64,000 bases of DNA from Otis tarda (GCA_026413225.1 CM048552.1:131639053-131703052); one strand, 5' to 3'. Shown: positions 1-14,751, numbered from the stretch's first letter. Program-made: numbers and translations. Notes: generated from the sequence alone by a model not told the origin.

Positions 1-9
1 GAATCTCAC

Positions 10-33
10 ACCACGTGACTTCTGGAAGATGAT
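10..33 (-). CDS. Possible further exon at window edge
   Basis: After TTAATGTTTCAG the minus strand is open in phase 0 (IIFQKSRG), the phase that candidate exon B13 leaves. A GTGAGA donor follows after 24 bases, or the exon may run off the window. Too little sequence remains to judge. Confidence 0.25.
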
Positions 34-3025
34 CTGAAACATTAACTTGTCTTTATTTATAAAGATTCAAAGTCAAAAAAAGAAATTCAAGCACAAAACT
101 CATGCTCAGGAGAATTGTACCCACCTTAATGAATTCAGGTTACATTCCATTTATGGTACTACTTAAGATACTAAATAATCACAGTTTAGTAAAAAACATG
201 TGCATGGGTCACACTGGCACTTTCTGTGGTAATATGATATAACTATAATTGCGTACAAGGGTGATGTCAGTAGAGAAGAGCTGTTCAAATGTTGAAAAGA
301 TGCCATTCAGCAAATTTTTTAAAGCTTTGTACAGAACTTTCTGAGACACATCTTAGGTTAAACCTGAGGACCTGCAACCTAGAAGATCCTGTTGTCAGAA
401 AAGTTGCAAACTATTGTAGAGAATGTGAAAGTCTGTATCACCTTTGATCTCTGTGAGTCCCAGCGATGTCAACAGACACTTTTGTCCAGATTAACAGTAA
501 TACACATGGCTCTGGCAAATAGAGCTACCATTTCAACTTTACCTTTAGCAATACTACAATCCTGTTTCTTTTTTTTTCTGCACAGTAGGGAGCAAAGCAG
601 AGAAAAGACCTCTAACAGGAGCCAGGGATCTTCAGCCAAGCTTTCTCATTAGCTTGAATTCTAATGCATAAGCCCTTCAGGGAGCAGCTAACTGATACCT
701 GCTGATTCATTCTGACAGATGATATCAATTCACTGCACATTTTCAAGGAAAGTGATGCAGGGGTAGCTTTAGGCAAGCGGGAATCATAAAAAGTCCTATG
801 TTCAGTGGAGCCAGGATGAGTTGCTCTCTCTTAAGTAATCCATTCTTGAACACTCCCCTCTCCTATTTCCCTATCCTAGCCTACATATATATATATGTGT
901 ATATCCACCTCACCAGACCATCTTGGCAGGTATTACTCTGTTCTCCATGTGACCCACTTACCCCATTTCAGTATCTTATGTAGAAAGTCAATCTTGCTTT
1001 TTGATAATAGGTCAAGTATTAAGTAAATGTAACAGTATCACTTCTCTATAAAAGGCTGAAGCATGGACAATGTCTCTCCAGAGACAGAAAAGACTCTCTA
1101 AGGAAAGCCTGGGGGAACTCCAAGCTTTAAGAACAAAACTGGATATAGCTATTAGATTTTAGAAGAAAGCTGTAGCTTTCTTGAATATTAAGAATATAAA
1201 GACTTTATCTTAATACCAGCACAGAAAGAGAACGCAACTCATCTGTCAATGACTGTGGAATGATATAGGTAGCAACAATTTAACTGCTACATTCTATACC
1301 TTGTGGATTAAGCATATAAAAAGAAGCATAAATATATAACTCTGGTTAGTGGTGTGTAATGAGTTTTAGCCACCGCATATCATTCCCTTCTCATTTCCTC
1401 CTTATTTTCCCTTGACTATGGAAGAGAAATGTCCATAGTTAGGACTGATTCAGAGGTCCTGCTCAATCACCTGCTTCACAGACAATAATATTGAAAAAAA
1501 AACAGCTCACCACAGTTTCTCATGTACCTGGAAAGAGAGCAGGGCACAGTGTGGAAAAAAAAAAACTGGTTTGCTCAAAGGATTACAAGTTATGGAGGAA
1601 GGATAATCTAAATGATTCAAGCTAGTTTAGTCAAAGCCTAGTCCAAAACACCAGTTGATAAACCATAGGAATAGACTGTAGCCCCTGCTGTGACAGCCAA
1701 GAAATGTAAACAGGCCCTGGTAGCTACCTCTTGTTCCTAGCTCCACAATAGCTCTAGAGCAGCATTCCAGCTGTGGGAACACAAGCCACAATCCAGCTCA
1801 CCTAGCACGTGTCTGGCACGTAACCTCCCCTAAGCTATAGTCAGACAGCTATCAGTGCCTGAGCTGCTGTGTTCAAAACTAGCACCAGTGTGTTTATACC
1901 GGATTTCCACTCACAGCCCTGCCTGCAGTACCTCTGTGGGATTAAAGCTTTTTAACACCAAAGGAGTAGGGAAATCCTGTGACATTTAAACACTGAACAG
2001 AACCATGAGGAATATATAGTAAGCAATAATCCTACACCAGCTGAGGAGATGCTTTCAGGTACATATTATGATGTGACGTCTTTTTTTATCATCCAATGAT
2101 TTTTAAACCTGATTCAACAAATAATAATTCTGTGATACCCTTTTCCACAAGTGGATTACCATTACATCAGTATTCTGTGAAATATAGAAACATACGTTAG
2201 ACAATTTTTAAATACATATAAAACTACTAAAATAATGTAACTTCCAGTCCAAATATATATATCTGACTTTTCTATCTGGGAAGTATAGAACTTAAACAAG
2301 ACTAGCTGTTTTGTGCTCTGTTCTACAATGGATGCCCTTCTTCTGCACTGAAATGCCTTTCAGTAGGATAGTGCAAGCCAAACTGAATTATGCAATTTGA
2401 ATTAAGTAAGATGTTTTTCACAACGCCATGCCTAGTGTACACTAAGGGCACCCCCAGTATGGGTTAGCCCAGAGAAACAATCTGAATTCTTACCATTCAC
2501 CCTTACCTTACTACGTCCTGAAACAATATTCCATGAAAGCAAGCCAATGATTTTGCCAGTCAGAAATTGCAAAGCAAAGCATAGCACTGTGCAAGTTAAA
2601 TTTTCTGTTAAAATATCAGTGTTTGCTAAGCAGTTGTATAGTCTTTACAATGCCTTTTAGAGGGCTGATAAGGGAGAAAACTGGAAAAAAAAAAAGCTAT
2701 GTTGGAATCCCCTATGCTTCATACAAAACTCCTTCAGGAATTCAGCTGACTGTTCCAGAACACACTGTGACAGAAAGAGTGAGCAGAAATTCCAACTTAA
2801 GTTCACTCTTGGGCTTCTGCTGTCATTATTAGCATCATTACCATTTTTGCAATGATGCCTATGATCATGACGTTTGCTGTGCTGTGCATCATATCAATAC
2901 AGGGTACTAAAAAAAGCCCCACAAAGCTCCCAATTCTAACTTAAAAGTGTCCTTCTAGTGTCACTTCCCAGAAGACATTTTCTCTTCCGCTTTCAGAATG
3001 GGATTGTGGAACACTCCTCACTTAC
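34..3025. other. No supported gene
   Basis: AT-rich unique-looking DNA. A short TA-rich tract lies near 882-905. Weak splice-like sites occur, but none fits the neighbouring phases. Confidence 0.5.
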
Positions 3026-3081
3026 AGCACACCCTGCATACTTCACATGAAGCTGCAGTTTCACAAGATTACAGACAAGAG
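3026..3081 (-). CDS. Candidate exon B13 of downstream set
   Basis: This 56-base exon is open only in the phase-1 frame that exon B12 requires, and leaves in phase 0. It reads LVCNLVKLQLHVKYAGCA. The donor GCT|GTAAGTG is good apart from the missing AG. The acceptor CCTTTGGACAG has only a moderate pyrimidine tract. Confidence 0.5.
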
Positions 3082-6000
3082 CTGTCCAAAGGTACTCAAA
3101 AACTGGGAGGTGCCAGAACACCCAAGTGAATACCCTCTATCCTTTCCTTCATTATCCACTGAGAGCCAGCACTCTGGACTCTGGTGAGGAGAAAGAATTC
3201 CATGTCTTCAGCCCAAACAAGAGCGAGCTTCACGTCTAAAACACAGTCAACACAGCAACCTCTTTATGTCAAAAGCTACTATGCATTTGATACTATGTTA
3301 GATTCCCTTACATGATATTAAACCGAGATTTTGTGGTCCCTTATCTAATATGACAAAACTTCCATTTAAGGCCATCTCAAAACAAATTATGACTCCTCAT
3401 TATATTTATTACCCGTCCCAACACAATTCAGTTCTCAATTACTCTTCCTTTAGTCTCTAATCCCCTAATTAGAAAGCTCCCAGAGGGAAACCTGCACAAT
3501 GTATAAGTGAATTTTACAAAATTATTCACTTTTCAATACTTTAATTAACAAACCTGTTAGTTCAGCAAATAATCTGTTACTAATTAGCACAGAAGTGCCC
3601 ACATCACTAACTAAAACCAGGAAAACTGCACTTCTTCACAAGTTCATCACGTCATTTTACATTTCCAGTATATCATTATCTGCTGTATTTTAATTTGAGA
3701 ATTCAGGTCTGCCCTTTGTGACCACCTACAGTGCAAGTCTTAACTTTTTTTTTTTTTTTTTTTTTCAAGGCACTGTAAGTTCCAGGAAGCTTAAAGTTGT
3801 TAAACTGAAAAAAAAAACCAAAGCTACTTTATACATTTAGACCATAAAGTCTACCCTTTCTCAGTGCACTGACACACCATAAATTTGGCATTTCCTAACT
3901 GTCTACTGCTAGAGTTCACAAACTTGCTTTTCCTTTAGCAGTGTGTGTGTGTATGTATTTGTTGGTTTAGCATCTTCATAGTGTTTGCAGTACACCATTT
4001 ATGCTGTACTACTCCATTATTTTCTCTAGCTACAAATCTTTTCTGAGAGAAGCAAGAAAAAATGAGTTTTAAAACAGAAAATCCCTCTACTGATCATCAA
4101 AGACTAGCTATAAACAGCCATCTTTGAGACCTCTCAAATAAAAGATTGCCATTATAGCAGAAAGCATGAGCTGACCTAAATACAAGGGAGAGCATAAAAT
4201 TTCCCTCTAATTCATATGGGTAAAACAAGGCATTAACACATCCTCATGAGGGAGTTCTGAAAATCTTGCATAAATGTTCCCCAGAATAGAAGTCCATATG
4301 TTTTCAGCCATAGACCCTCCCTTTCACTCTCTGCTAGGATACACAACCATACATGTTAGCTGAGAATGTTGGTCAGACTCTGGGTCAAAATATTAAGAAT
4401 CACTGAAATTGCTTAAAAGACAGTTACAGAATTGCTCATATGTCCATTCCAAATCTTGACCTGCTCCTAATAGCAGGGTATACCTTACAGACATAGCCAA
4501 ACACCAAGATATTCATTTTAACATGTATTACAAATTGAGTGGTTAGGAAAATAGAAGTATGTTAATATTACACTTAAGGTTTCTCCACCAATAGCACAGG
4601 AGCAGTCTGCTTCTAATCCCAACCTGTTGATTTCAATTCAGTCAAGTCGCAAAAGAACAAAGCTTTTGCAAAATCAAGCCCTGACATGTTTGATAATTTT
4701 GAATGGAATCATGACATTGTGTACAGGTAAATTTGTCTGCTGAAAGGTGCTGGGAAACGGGAAAGCTAGGACCCCAGTGCCTAAGGAAAAAAAAAAAGTT
4801 TATTACTTATGGAAAGAACAGGTTGAGGATGCACAGAACAAGAATTGACAGACATAATCTCAACTTCAGTAAAGAGCCTTGACTAACTCTACCTGACTAC
4901 TTGCATCTATTTACTTAGAACTTCCACTGGCACCTGTCCCAGCCTCTAACCATCTAACATCATGAAATTCACATTTAAAATCTTCAATAATTCAGCTGTT
5001 CAATTAGTCAGCCAATCAATTATTTAGCTATTGATCTGCCCCACAGGGAAAATAAAACTTTAATGGATGGACAGTTTACCTTTCACAAACAGAAGAACCT
5101 GAGTTGCTGATTACAGTTTAGATTTGGTCTCTGCCCAGGCGCAATTCTTTGGAAAAAAAAAAAAATTGTCTAATTTTTCTTCCCTTTGCCGTTCTTGGAT
5201 TAGCTCTGTTATACTTCCAGAAAATGAGAAACATCTGAAAGTTTCTGAATCTTTTTCACCATGAGTAACATTACAGGTGATGTTTATCTACCTCATTTGC
5301 TTTCTGCTTAGGAAATGATTAGGACTGAAATGCTGCTTTGTGCTGGAGATAATTAAACACTTTCCTCTAAAAGCTCTAATGGAATTTTTAAAACTCAGTT
5401 GCATTACTTTGCTTGTTTCTTGCTTTTCCTGTAATTCTGCTTTCCCTTGTAATTTTTTCATAAGGGAACCTTCTAAAAGGTTTCTCTTTCCCCTTATGAG
5501 CTCTTACTTCTGATCTACATATTTATTTTTAAACCTGCTACTCACCAGTTCCTCCTCTTGCCTTTCTCAGTGACTATTAGGCTGAAAGACCACGTCTTTC
5601 AGTCTCCTCTCACAAGATCAATGCTGAGCCCTGTAGATTTCTACAAGGACTGTGCTTGTTCCAGAACAGCTCCTACAGTTAGACACCGGTGTCTCAAAGC
5701 ACTGAGACCCTGTTAAACAACTTGTCCAACCAAGTTCATCCCAGGACACAGAACTTATTCCTGCAGGTACTACATCTTCTATGCTGCCTAAACGCTGCCA
5801 CCACCAGTTGTGTATCCTCCTGTCAGCACAAAAAGGGAAAGCACAGCCAGTCAGTTGCTAACACACCAGCATAGTCTTCCATGGTATTTTTAAATTCAAA
5901 TCTGTTTTCTACTGTCACAGTTTCTAGCTTTTTATTCTATTCAATTTCTGTAAGGAAGGAAGGGAAACCAAAAGTAAAACCAAAGGAGAATACCATACAC

Positions 6001-6241
6001 ACTTTCCAAAAAATGAAGACAAGTGTTTTCCCATAAAAATCACAGGGTTGGTATTTTTATGACAGCAAGACTAGTGAAGAAAAGTGAGAGGAAAGTGGGT
6101 TAGAGATGGGTCTCAACCAGCAGTCCCTCTGCACAGGGATGGTCACCCTAGTACAGGTGCTAAACTAACCCAAAAGGGCTAAGGTGTCTGGATCTCCTCC
6201 TAGAGCTCTCAGCAGAGTTACATGGTTCTTAGCATACTTAC
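3082..6241. other. Presumed intron between B12 and B13
   Basis: It contains a run of 21 T at 3745-3765 and little else recognisable. A 36-base open stretch at about 5553-5588 has a good minus-strand donor (ACTG|GTGAGT) but the wrong entry phase. Confidence 0.5.
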
Positions 6242-6308
6242 CAATGCCTATCAGTTTAGCCCACACAACTTTGACCGTTACTGGGTTTGCAATAGGCTGA
6301 CGAAAGGT
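6242..6308 (-). CDS. Exon B12 of downstream set
   Basis: This 67-base exon follows AAGTCTTTCTCAG and ends at the near-consensus donor CATTG|GTAAGTA. It enters in phase 0 and leaves in phase 1. It reads TFRQPIANPVTVKVVWAKLI and then GI. Confidence 0.86.
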
Positions 6309-7118
6309 CTGAGAAAGACTTACTTTGAGAAGGGATGGGAATGCTAATTGAGCAGCTCATGCAACACATGCAGTATAGTACACAATCACATACACGAGGT
6401 ATTTTTCCCAATTGCAGTTACAGGAAACATAGCAGCCATTGCCTTGCCTGATTAGAGCAAAGTACTACTTACTCCATAATACAGACACGCTATTAAATGT
6501 ATCCATCTTGAAAATGAGCTTTCAATGCAGTGAAACATTTCTAATCAATAATTGGTAGCTTGTGATCATTTTAAATTGCAACAGTGCCTAGCTCTACTAC
6601 AAGAATCCAAACATTGGCACTTAAAACAAAAGAAAAAAGCACAATTTTTCTAATTTTCAGTTTATGTACCAAATTTATGTAAGCTTCTACAGATAAAAAT
6701 TGTTTTCTAGTCAAGCACAAACATACAAATAATAATCAATTTCATCATGAACAAATAATTTACTTCATCAAATTATTAGAAAATATTCACTGCAGAGGAA
6801 AAAAAAACCAGTACATTAATGCCAATAGATCTTGAATCACAAAACTGTCAAAGATAGCTTATTAGTTACTTTAAATAGGCATTCAATAATTGTAGCACCC
6901 TGAGGAATAATTACAGGCTATATTAAGATGACAGGTGTTTAAATTCATAAAGCTAAGAGTACATGCCATAAAATGCCAAAGACACATTGAATGAGTCCTA
7001 ATTTCCATTGCATCTACTCCTACCCCCACATTTCTCCTCTCTTATCTATGTGCAAGTACTTTCAATCTAAATCAGATTTTTTTAGATCTTTGGAAAAACA
7101 CAAATGCACACAACTGAC

Positions 7119-7223
7119 CTGAGAAAGAAGCATCAGTAAAACCTCCATGAGAAACACATCACACTTGTACTGATCATCAGCTGGGAAGTGCCTTTTCCAG
7201 CGTGGAACTGCCCAGAACTGCAC
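7119..7223 (-). CDS. Exon B11 of downstream set
   Basis: This 105-base exon is phase 0 at both ends and encodes 35 codons. The acceptor is TCTGTTTGCCATACAG and the donor TCTCAG|GTCAGT. It reads VQFWAVPRWKRHFPADDQYK and then KCDVFLMEVLLMLLSQ. It lies about 10.7 kb from exon B10, across the intron that holds the CR1 and LTR insertions. Confidence 0.86.
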
Positions 7224-10200
7224 CTGTATGGCAAACAGAAAGCAGAGGAATGAAAAAAGATGCTCCTTACACAGTTTTCTCCTAACATATCAGTAGTATC
7301 ATGATATTCATGGTAGATTTCTGGAATGCTAGTGTTTCCCACAGCCCATAAAATCTTGAGTATCATCTCTGAAAAATATGTATCCCATCAGGAGACCATC
7401 TCACTTGAAGACAGGCACTTTTTCTCTCCTTCCTTTCCAGCAGCTTAGACAAGGCAAAGACATCAAAAGACATCAAAGTCTCTGTAGAATAATGGAAAAG
7501 AATCAGACACAACATAGGGTGCTTGGTCTGATTTTAGAGGTCTTTGCTCTCAGCAGTCTGAGGTTTTCCTCCCCAATATGTCTCTCTTTTTTCACAGATT
7601 GTAAAGCCTCCAGTTCCACCACCTTTGTATCTCCCAAACACTGCTCACCAATGAGACTGCTTACAGCACTGTCCAGGCAGAGTTTGCCTGGATGTTCCCA
7701 CACTTCTTTTCAGCCATGTCTTTGCAGAGGGGTACAGGCCAACACTCCATTAACTGGAAACTGAACAACCTCACATGAGATTTATTGCCATGAAAAAAAT
7801 GCTTCTGAGGAATAGATGAAAAACATACACAGAAAAAGGAAAATACAATACATTACCACTGCTACTTAGTGGCAAATCAGTAACTCCACAGTTCATTGCT
7901 GTGAGAAACCAAAGATCTTTTCTCCCTGCAGTGAAACAGCCCAAATTTACAACTTAAGTTGTACTTAAGAGAACAGAATAGAATTGAAAAAAACATACAG
8001 GAGTATATAAATTATTTTCATTTATATAAAAACTAGCTACCACTTTACATGGCTAAACATTAGCACTAACATATATCAAAATAAAATTATGTAAGCGGAG
8101 ATTACTATTTGTGGTTTTAGTGCCCTAAACAAGTAGTTTGAATTCTACAAGCAAGTAGCATCTTCAAGTCCACATAATTTCAGGTGACTCTGAAAATCTG
8201 ATTTCTTCTATTTAGGATCTCACATGCATATTTTTAGGCAGGAATGCAAGCCACTCAGACTGAATATTTTGTCCAATGGATAAATTTGACAGTAAAATGC
8301 ACCTACAAAGGATCTACAGGATAAGGCAATAGCAGTTTTTTTCCAGACCAGTATGACTGTAGTTGCTTTGATTTATTTGGCTTGAAAGAAGGTAGTTCAT
8401 CTTTTCAGAGGCAGGTATCCTTTTTCTCTGGCATTCTTTATTTTATTCTCTCCAAAGATCCATGTTCCACATCATGCTAGAAGTTGTGTTCTCAGTCTAA
8501 TAACTAGTTGTGTTAATCAGTCTAACAATTAGTTCCCACTGAAGTGAAACTTCTTGTTTACATACTATTTTCCCTTTGAGATAGAAAAGACAAAGCATAA
8601 ATACAGCACTTTTTAAGTAACTACTGGAAAAATATTTTATCTGATGTGAAATTTATTTATTTTCTTAGCTCTTTGCTTTTCTTAGCTTTTTCTCCTTTCC
8701 TTGTCCTTTTGAGGAAGACTAAGGTTTGCATTTAAAATGAAACACTCCAAGCAAAATTGCCATCAGTTCTAAGTACTGTAGTATACTACTGTACTCAGAG
8801 TCCTCTATGTAGCTTAGGAACTACATGAAATACTATACATGTTAATCTCTATAATTTCCAAGTCGGGCTGACACATACCTTTATTCAGCCTTATACTTTA
8901 GAGACATACTTCGCCTTGAAATATATTGATCTGCAAATAAGGCAAGATTTTTCCTCAGAAGCTCAATAGGCATTGACTACATTGTGATCATATTGTGATT
9001 ACACTGCTAATAATAATAATTTCTCATGCTGTGAGATACAACTGTAGTTTGCAAACACTGTTACTGTAGTGTAGGAAATACTCCAATTGAAAGCCCGTAT
9101 GATTAGATAGTTTCCTACCCCTGAAAAAATAAAATCTTTGTGTACAGATTTCTGTATACAGAGTTCTTTACAAATGGTGACTTCTGTATTTTCATGTCAC
9201 TGTTAAACAGGGGGATCCCTGAGCTGCTTTGATTAAGATACATCAGAAAACAGGCTGCGTGGAGAGAGCTTTGGGTCAGAAAAGCCCTCCTTAAATCCCG
9301 CCTGCTTCTAAGCAGTTTAAAACAAGAAAGCGATTTCCTCAAGGTTCCAAGTGAACCAGGCATCAGAGACAATATTCCCTCCTGGGAAGCTGCTACTAAA
9401 CCCAGGCATTAGGAGTACATCTGTAACTACCAAATTCAAAAAGCAATGTTCTACATGTTATCTTTGGGGTTTATCTCAAGGCCCAGTGGGTATAAACATA
9501 AGCAATCCTTAAAACTTCTCTCCCCAAAATGCCACCACACCTACCCCAGGCAACCAACGCTTGTGCACACAGGGACTCTCCAAATATCTTATTCATGCCT
9601 AAGTATACATGCAAACTGTAAGAAGTGTACACCGACAACCAAAGAAACGGATTAATCCTCCAAACCTTGAGGAGGGGAAAAAAGGCTGTTTTCTCTGGAT
9701 GGAGACTTAAGCCACTGCTTCCTCAGTGAGCTTAGTATTTTCCTCCCACACTAGGTTTATTTTTTATTTAAATTCTTTCCTGTGGCACAGCCTGAAGTGC
9801 CTTCTACTGTGTGCTTGGCAGCCACTCTTTCACTGTCCAGCTGCCTTCTCTTGCTGCTGACGCTGGGATGTCTTTTCTATCAACGGATAAAATTTACAAG
9901 CACATTACAAGCAAAATTACAGGCAGCCTTCCTGCTCAACAGGAACAGTATTGAATTATGATTTCCAGAGGAGTATCTTCCACAAACAATGTATGCAGTT
10001 TCTCATTTCCTCTTGGCAAGAATGGTATATCCAATCTCTGCTAATTGCTTCCTGTAGGCACACTTCTAAACAATAATTTGCACCCAAAAAAAAAAAAAAG
10101 CTGATTATTTTAGGCAAATCCTTCTCAGTTTAAACTATCCATGGGGAAATAACCTGAGACATAGTGTAGTAGTAGAACTTTAATGTTATGTCCTTCTGTT

Positions 10201-13200
10201 GAATGCAACAGGATTTTGCAGATGTTTAGTTCATCTCTATATGATGCCAGGCATAGCTAAAAATGCTCAGAACAATTTCTTGTTAGATTGACTTTGAAAA
10301 CTACACCTAAGTTATCTTTCAAAAACAGTTCATTTCTTAACCTAGAAGTGAGTGAATTAAATGATCTGACAAGACTTAGAGCTGCCCAATACTAGTATGA
10401 GAGACTTTTCTCAAGTATACATTTTGGTAACATCCAACTTGTTCTGAAGCTGCAAAACTCAAACTCAGAGTAAACAGGAGTAAATGTGCCAGACACTAAC
10501 GGACCACAGAAGAACCTGATAAATCAGTCCGTGTCACTATTACCTAAATAGGTAGTTTCTAGTGGATTAGGTACCTGATAATGTCAGGACACTTAAGATC
10601 TATTACTGGCTCTGGCTATAACCAGATGATACCTGGAGAGTATAGCCTTCTCACGCTTCCTATCCCTCCATCTATATCCCCCAGACCTTCTAGACTGCTT
10701 CCAGTGTGAGGTTCTGTTCTAAAATATCACATTTTCACACGCGTATCCCACAAGCTACTTGTAAAAATGTACAAATTTACCAGCAGGGATTGTAAGTGTG
10801 TATAATTGCTATAAAGGTTACCCAAGAGACCACCCTTCCTCCTATCTTCCCACTGCTAAGTCCTCACAGCCTTCTTTCTTTTCCCAATGCACTCCTTGTC
10901 TCTGTCTCTCTTTATTTAAGGGATGCATTTCCAAGCACTATTTCTTTGTAAGGATGCAAACTGAACACATGACAATAAGTGCAATTAACCAAATGCTTGC
11001 CTGCTACAGTTGTATTTCTGTTTTTCATGAAGACATGAAGAATGGAACACATGGAGTCAGCAGGGATCTATTCCATTTTAAGTGCAGTAATACATGAAAT
11101 ATGGGCCAAGTGACTAATGCTTCTGAACACTGGGCAAAACAAAGAGGTTATCCCAACGGTGGATTCCTGCACAGGGACTATATAATGCAACATGCCTTCC
11201 AGGACTGCTCCAGCTTAAAACAGTGATGATACCACACTGACCTCCAGCTGGTTTATAACTAAGATATATATCTTCCCTACTTGCCACCCAATTCCTGTAA
11301 CACAAAGTAAAACAGGAGTAAATTCAATCCAGCCTCTTATTTTTAACAACTGATCTGAATACAAATGTTAACACTTAAGGCAATGCGTCAGAGCTTGGGT
11401 AGTTTTGCCTATACAAATGTATACAGAGCATTAGTCCCAAGCTTAATATTAAATGATGTTAGTTGGATAACTTGAAGCTGATGGCATAAGTCAGAAAAAT
11501 TATTTCTCAGTGGCAGGGATTCTCTTACACAAAAGATCACTGCAGAAACCTATGTGGTGACAAGCGTCAGAAAACAAGATTAAAAATTAGAAATGAAGAA
11601 AAAAAGAAAGGTCAGATATAAAAAAGGGCTTTTTTACACCTGAAAGGCACTCAAACTGAAATACTGTCAATTTAAGACACCTCTGGGAGGTTAACTTCTT
11701 TAATTCAATTCTGCTCTAGGACAATAAGCCCCAGATAAATGCACGGCTGACTATGTTTACTGCACAGTGAATTTCACCTCTTTCTTTCTGAGTGCCATTC
11801 AGTTAGCTTTGGTTTTGATTCCTTAGTTTGCTGCTTCTGTGGTGGCAGGAATTTTTTAGTTATTGTTTGTTTGTTTGCTTGAATTCATTACTCCTCTGCC
11901 ACTTGACAACAGCTATATGCTCCATTTTTTTTCAGTGGGAAACACCAGAGAGGTTTAAGACTTAATTTTTGACAGGCATTTCTTTGAAAACTACTATTCA
12001 TGAAGAGGTGTGTTGTTACATACCAATCATTTACTTTTATGAAAATTAATTGCACTTGTTTTTTGTAAAAGCAAAAAAAAATCACAATTCGTTTAACACT
12101 TGCAAATACAATAAATTTCTGCATGTTTATTAATCTCTAGACACAGTGTATTTTCACACTTTGACCTCCAAACTCTTGCAGATGTTTGCTGCATGATGAA
12201 ATATGGGACTTGCATAACAACATACATCAAGAGTTTAAAAAATACCATGCATAATAATAGCCCAAAATTTCACAGAATTAAAAATGGTAAGAGGCAAAAT
12301 CTCCTAATTACTCAGCAATACTTTTCTATATGCTTTAACAATAACTAAGGAAAATAAGGGTCTGATCTCACTCTCATCAGACATTATAGGAACCTTGGCA
12401 CTTATTTTAGTGAAATTACAAGCAAGCCTTTAATTATTTCTATATTTAGATTCTTATGTTGCAAGCCAGTAGATATAACAAAATGTCGTGTTCAGTGACT
12501 TCAGCTCCATTTGACACCCATATAATTGAAAAGCATCTTTATCTATTTTTTTCCTCATTCAAACACAGAAACCACTAAGTATCTGCAGGGACAGACCACA
12601 CACTACACATTAATCAAGGTGCTGTAAACAGAAACAACCCTCATTCTGAAAGATCTATGGTTAATACCATCTAAAGCACTCTAAACACTCAGCTTTGACA
12701 AATTCATTTAACAGCAGCATCACTGCCAATACACAGAGTGGGCTACTTCTGATTCATTTTAATCATATGAATGTCACACATTTTGCTCTCACATATGGTT
12801 AGCGGCCTACAGTAACTGCTCCAACCTTCAGTGATTGGTTCATTTTATACTTTATTTTGCATACGAATATATAAATCCATTAGACCTATTCCAGACCACC
12901 AAATTTTGGAATCTTATCAAACCACACGGCTGATGATCTGAGGCAGGATGAGATCAAGCCAACAGAGAAAACATTCAAAAATTGACAATTAGGGAAATAG
13001 TCACCTAGAAGGGTAACATCATTTTGCCTTTCCTTTTTCTACTTTACATTCCCAATCTTCTTAGTGTCCAACTAGCTTCAAACACCAACATAACAACATG
13101 AATGTTCATCCTGCACAGTTTTTTGGAGTTCATACATACCAGTAAGTTTTGCAGATAGGGAAATATATTACAAAGGTTTGTACCTCTAGTTTTGGGAAAG

Positions 13201-13367
13201 GATAGACTTAGATGATTATGTGCTTAAGTCTCTAGCTGACTGGCCTTTATGAAACAAAACAACATTATTTAATTCAAAAATAAGTGTTTAATTCTTGGGA
13301 AGAAGCAGGGTGGTGTTTTCTGGTTTTACATTGATGCAAGTATCTCCTGACTGACCCAAGTTACCAA
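7224..13367. other. Intron sequence of downstream set
   Basis: No coding exon fits here. It holds one cryptic exon-like interval on the minus strand at 8879-8930. ORFs near 7378-7764 and 9115-9372 lack convincing splice sites. Confidence 0.5.
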
Positions 13368-14622
13368 ATCATAGAATCACAGAATCTTTAAGGTTCTGGG
13401 TAGTGTCCAGTCCAGTTTTGAGTACCTTCAAGAATGGAGACTCTACAACCTTTCTGGACAGCCTGTCCCAGTGTTTGAGACGCTCACAGTAAAAAAGATT
13501 TTTTCTTATGTTTACATGCAATTCCACATATTTCAATTTGTGCCTATTGCCTCTCACCTTGCTATCAGGAAGAGTCCAGCTCCACCTTCTTTACTCATCT
13601 CCATCAGGTATTTAGACACATTGATGACATTTGCCCTGAGCCTTCTCTTCGCCAGGCTGAACAGCCCCAGCTCTCTCAGCCTTTCCCCATATAACAGATG
13701 CTCCAATTCCTTACTCATCTTTCTGGCCTTCTGCTGGACTTCCTCCAACATGTGCATGCCTCTCTTGTACCGCAGAGCTAATACAGTCCTGGACTGACAC
13801 AGCCCTATACCAATACAGGCCAGGATGTTACCGTCCTTCTTTGCTGCAAGGGTACACTGCTGTCTCACATGCAACTTCTTTACTACCTGGCCTATGAGAC
13901 AGTTGTCCTCCAGCCTTTATTGCAATATGGGGTTATTCCTTCCAAGATACGAGATTCTGCATTTCTTTCTCTTTGACCTTCATGAAGTTCCTATTCCTCT
14001 ATTTCTCTAGCTTGTCCTGGTCCCTCTGAACAGTAGCCCTGCCCTCAGTGTATTTGACACTCCCCCCAAATTGGTGTCACTAGCAAACTGCTTAGAGTGC
14101 TTCTGTCCTGTCATCCAGGTCATCAATGGAGATGAACAGGATGAGTCGCAGTAACAGATCCTTGAGGGGAACTACCAGTTAGTGTTCTCCAGCTGGACTT
14201 TGCATCACTAAACAGGACTCTCTGAGCCAAGCAGTTCAGTCATTTTCTATCCATATTATTGCCCACTTATCCAGACATATCTCACTAATGTGCTGATAAA
14301 GAGCCTGTGTCAAAGGTCATGTTAAAGACACAGTACACAAAATCCACTGTCCTCCCCAGTGTGGGGACACTCACTTCATCAAAGAAAGCGACTTGGTCAG
14401 ACATGATTTGCTCTTCGTAAGTCCATGCTGGCTGCTTGCAATCATCTTCCTGTCCTTGCTCCACAACCTTGCCAGGGGCTGAGGCAAGGCTGACATGGAT
14501 CTTCTTCCTTGCCCATTTTTAAAATGGATGTAATGTTTCCTTTTCCAGTTATCTGGATTCTCTCCTAATTGCCATGACCTTTCCAAGAACAGTAGCCTTT
14601 CCTGCAGCATCCCAAACAACCA
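13368..14622 (-). mobile_element. CR1 LINE fragment, old
   Basis: The left edge has the reverse complement of a CR1 3' end (ATTCTGTGATTCTATGAT). The minus strand then reads broken pieces of the reverse transcriptase C-terminal region, such as LERVQ-like LEEVQQKARKMSKELEHLLY followed by a recognisable [10 protein letters not shown], and near 14600 the RT segment matching [18 protein letters not shown]. It is 5'-truncated, with many stops and frameshifts. It lies in the B10-B11 intron. Confidence 0.9.
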
Positions 14623-14751
14623 TTAGAATACACTTTTTTTTGGAAAAACACTTTTGAGGACATTCACAAAAACGTTTCCCACAACTGAAACACGTTCTCA
14701 CTAACCAATGAAGTCAGTGCCAGCTGCTGTTCTCCCTGGCAGCACACCTGG

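Noticed and set aside
423-505. Minus-strand exon-like interval
   Set aside because: It is open only in a phase that B13 does not supply, and its donor is poor.
7378-7764. ORFs on both strands, one with a good minus-strand donor at 7647
   Set aside because: No acceptor gives an exon in phase with B10 and B11, and the pyrimidine tracts are weak.
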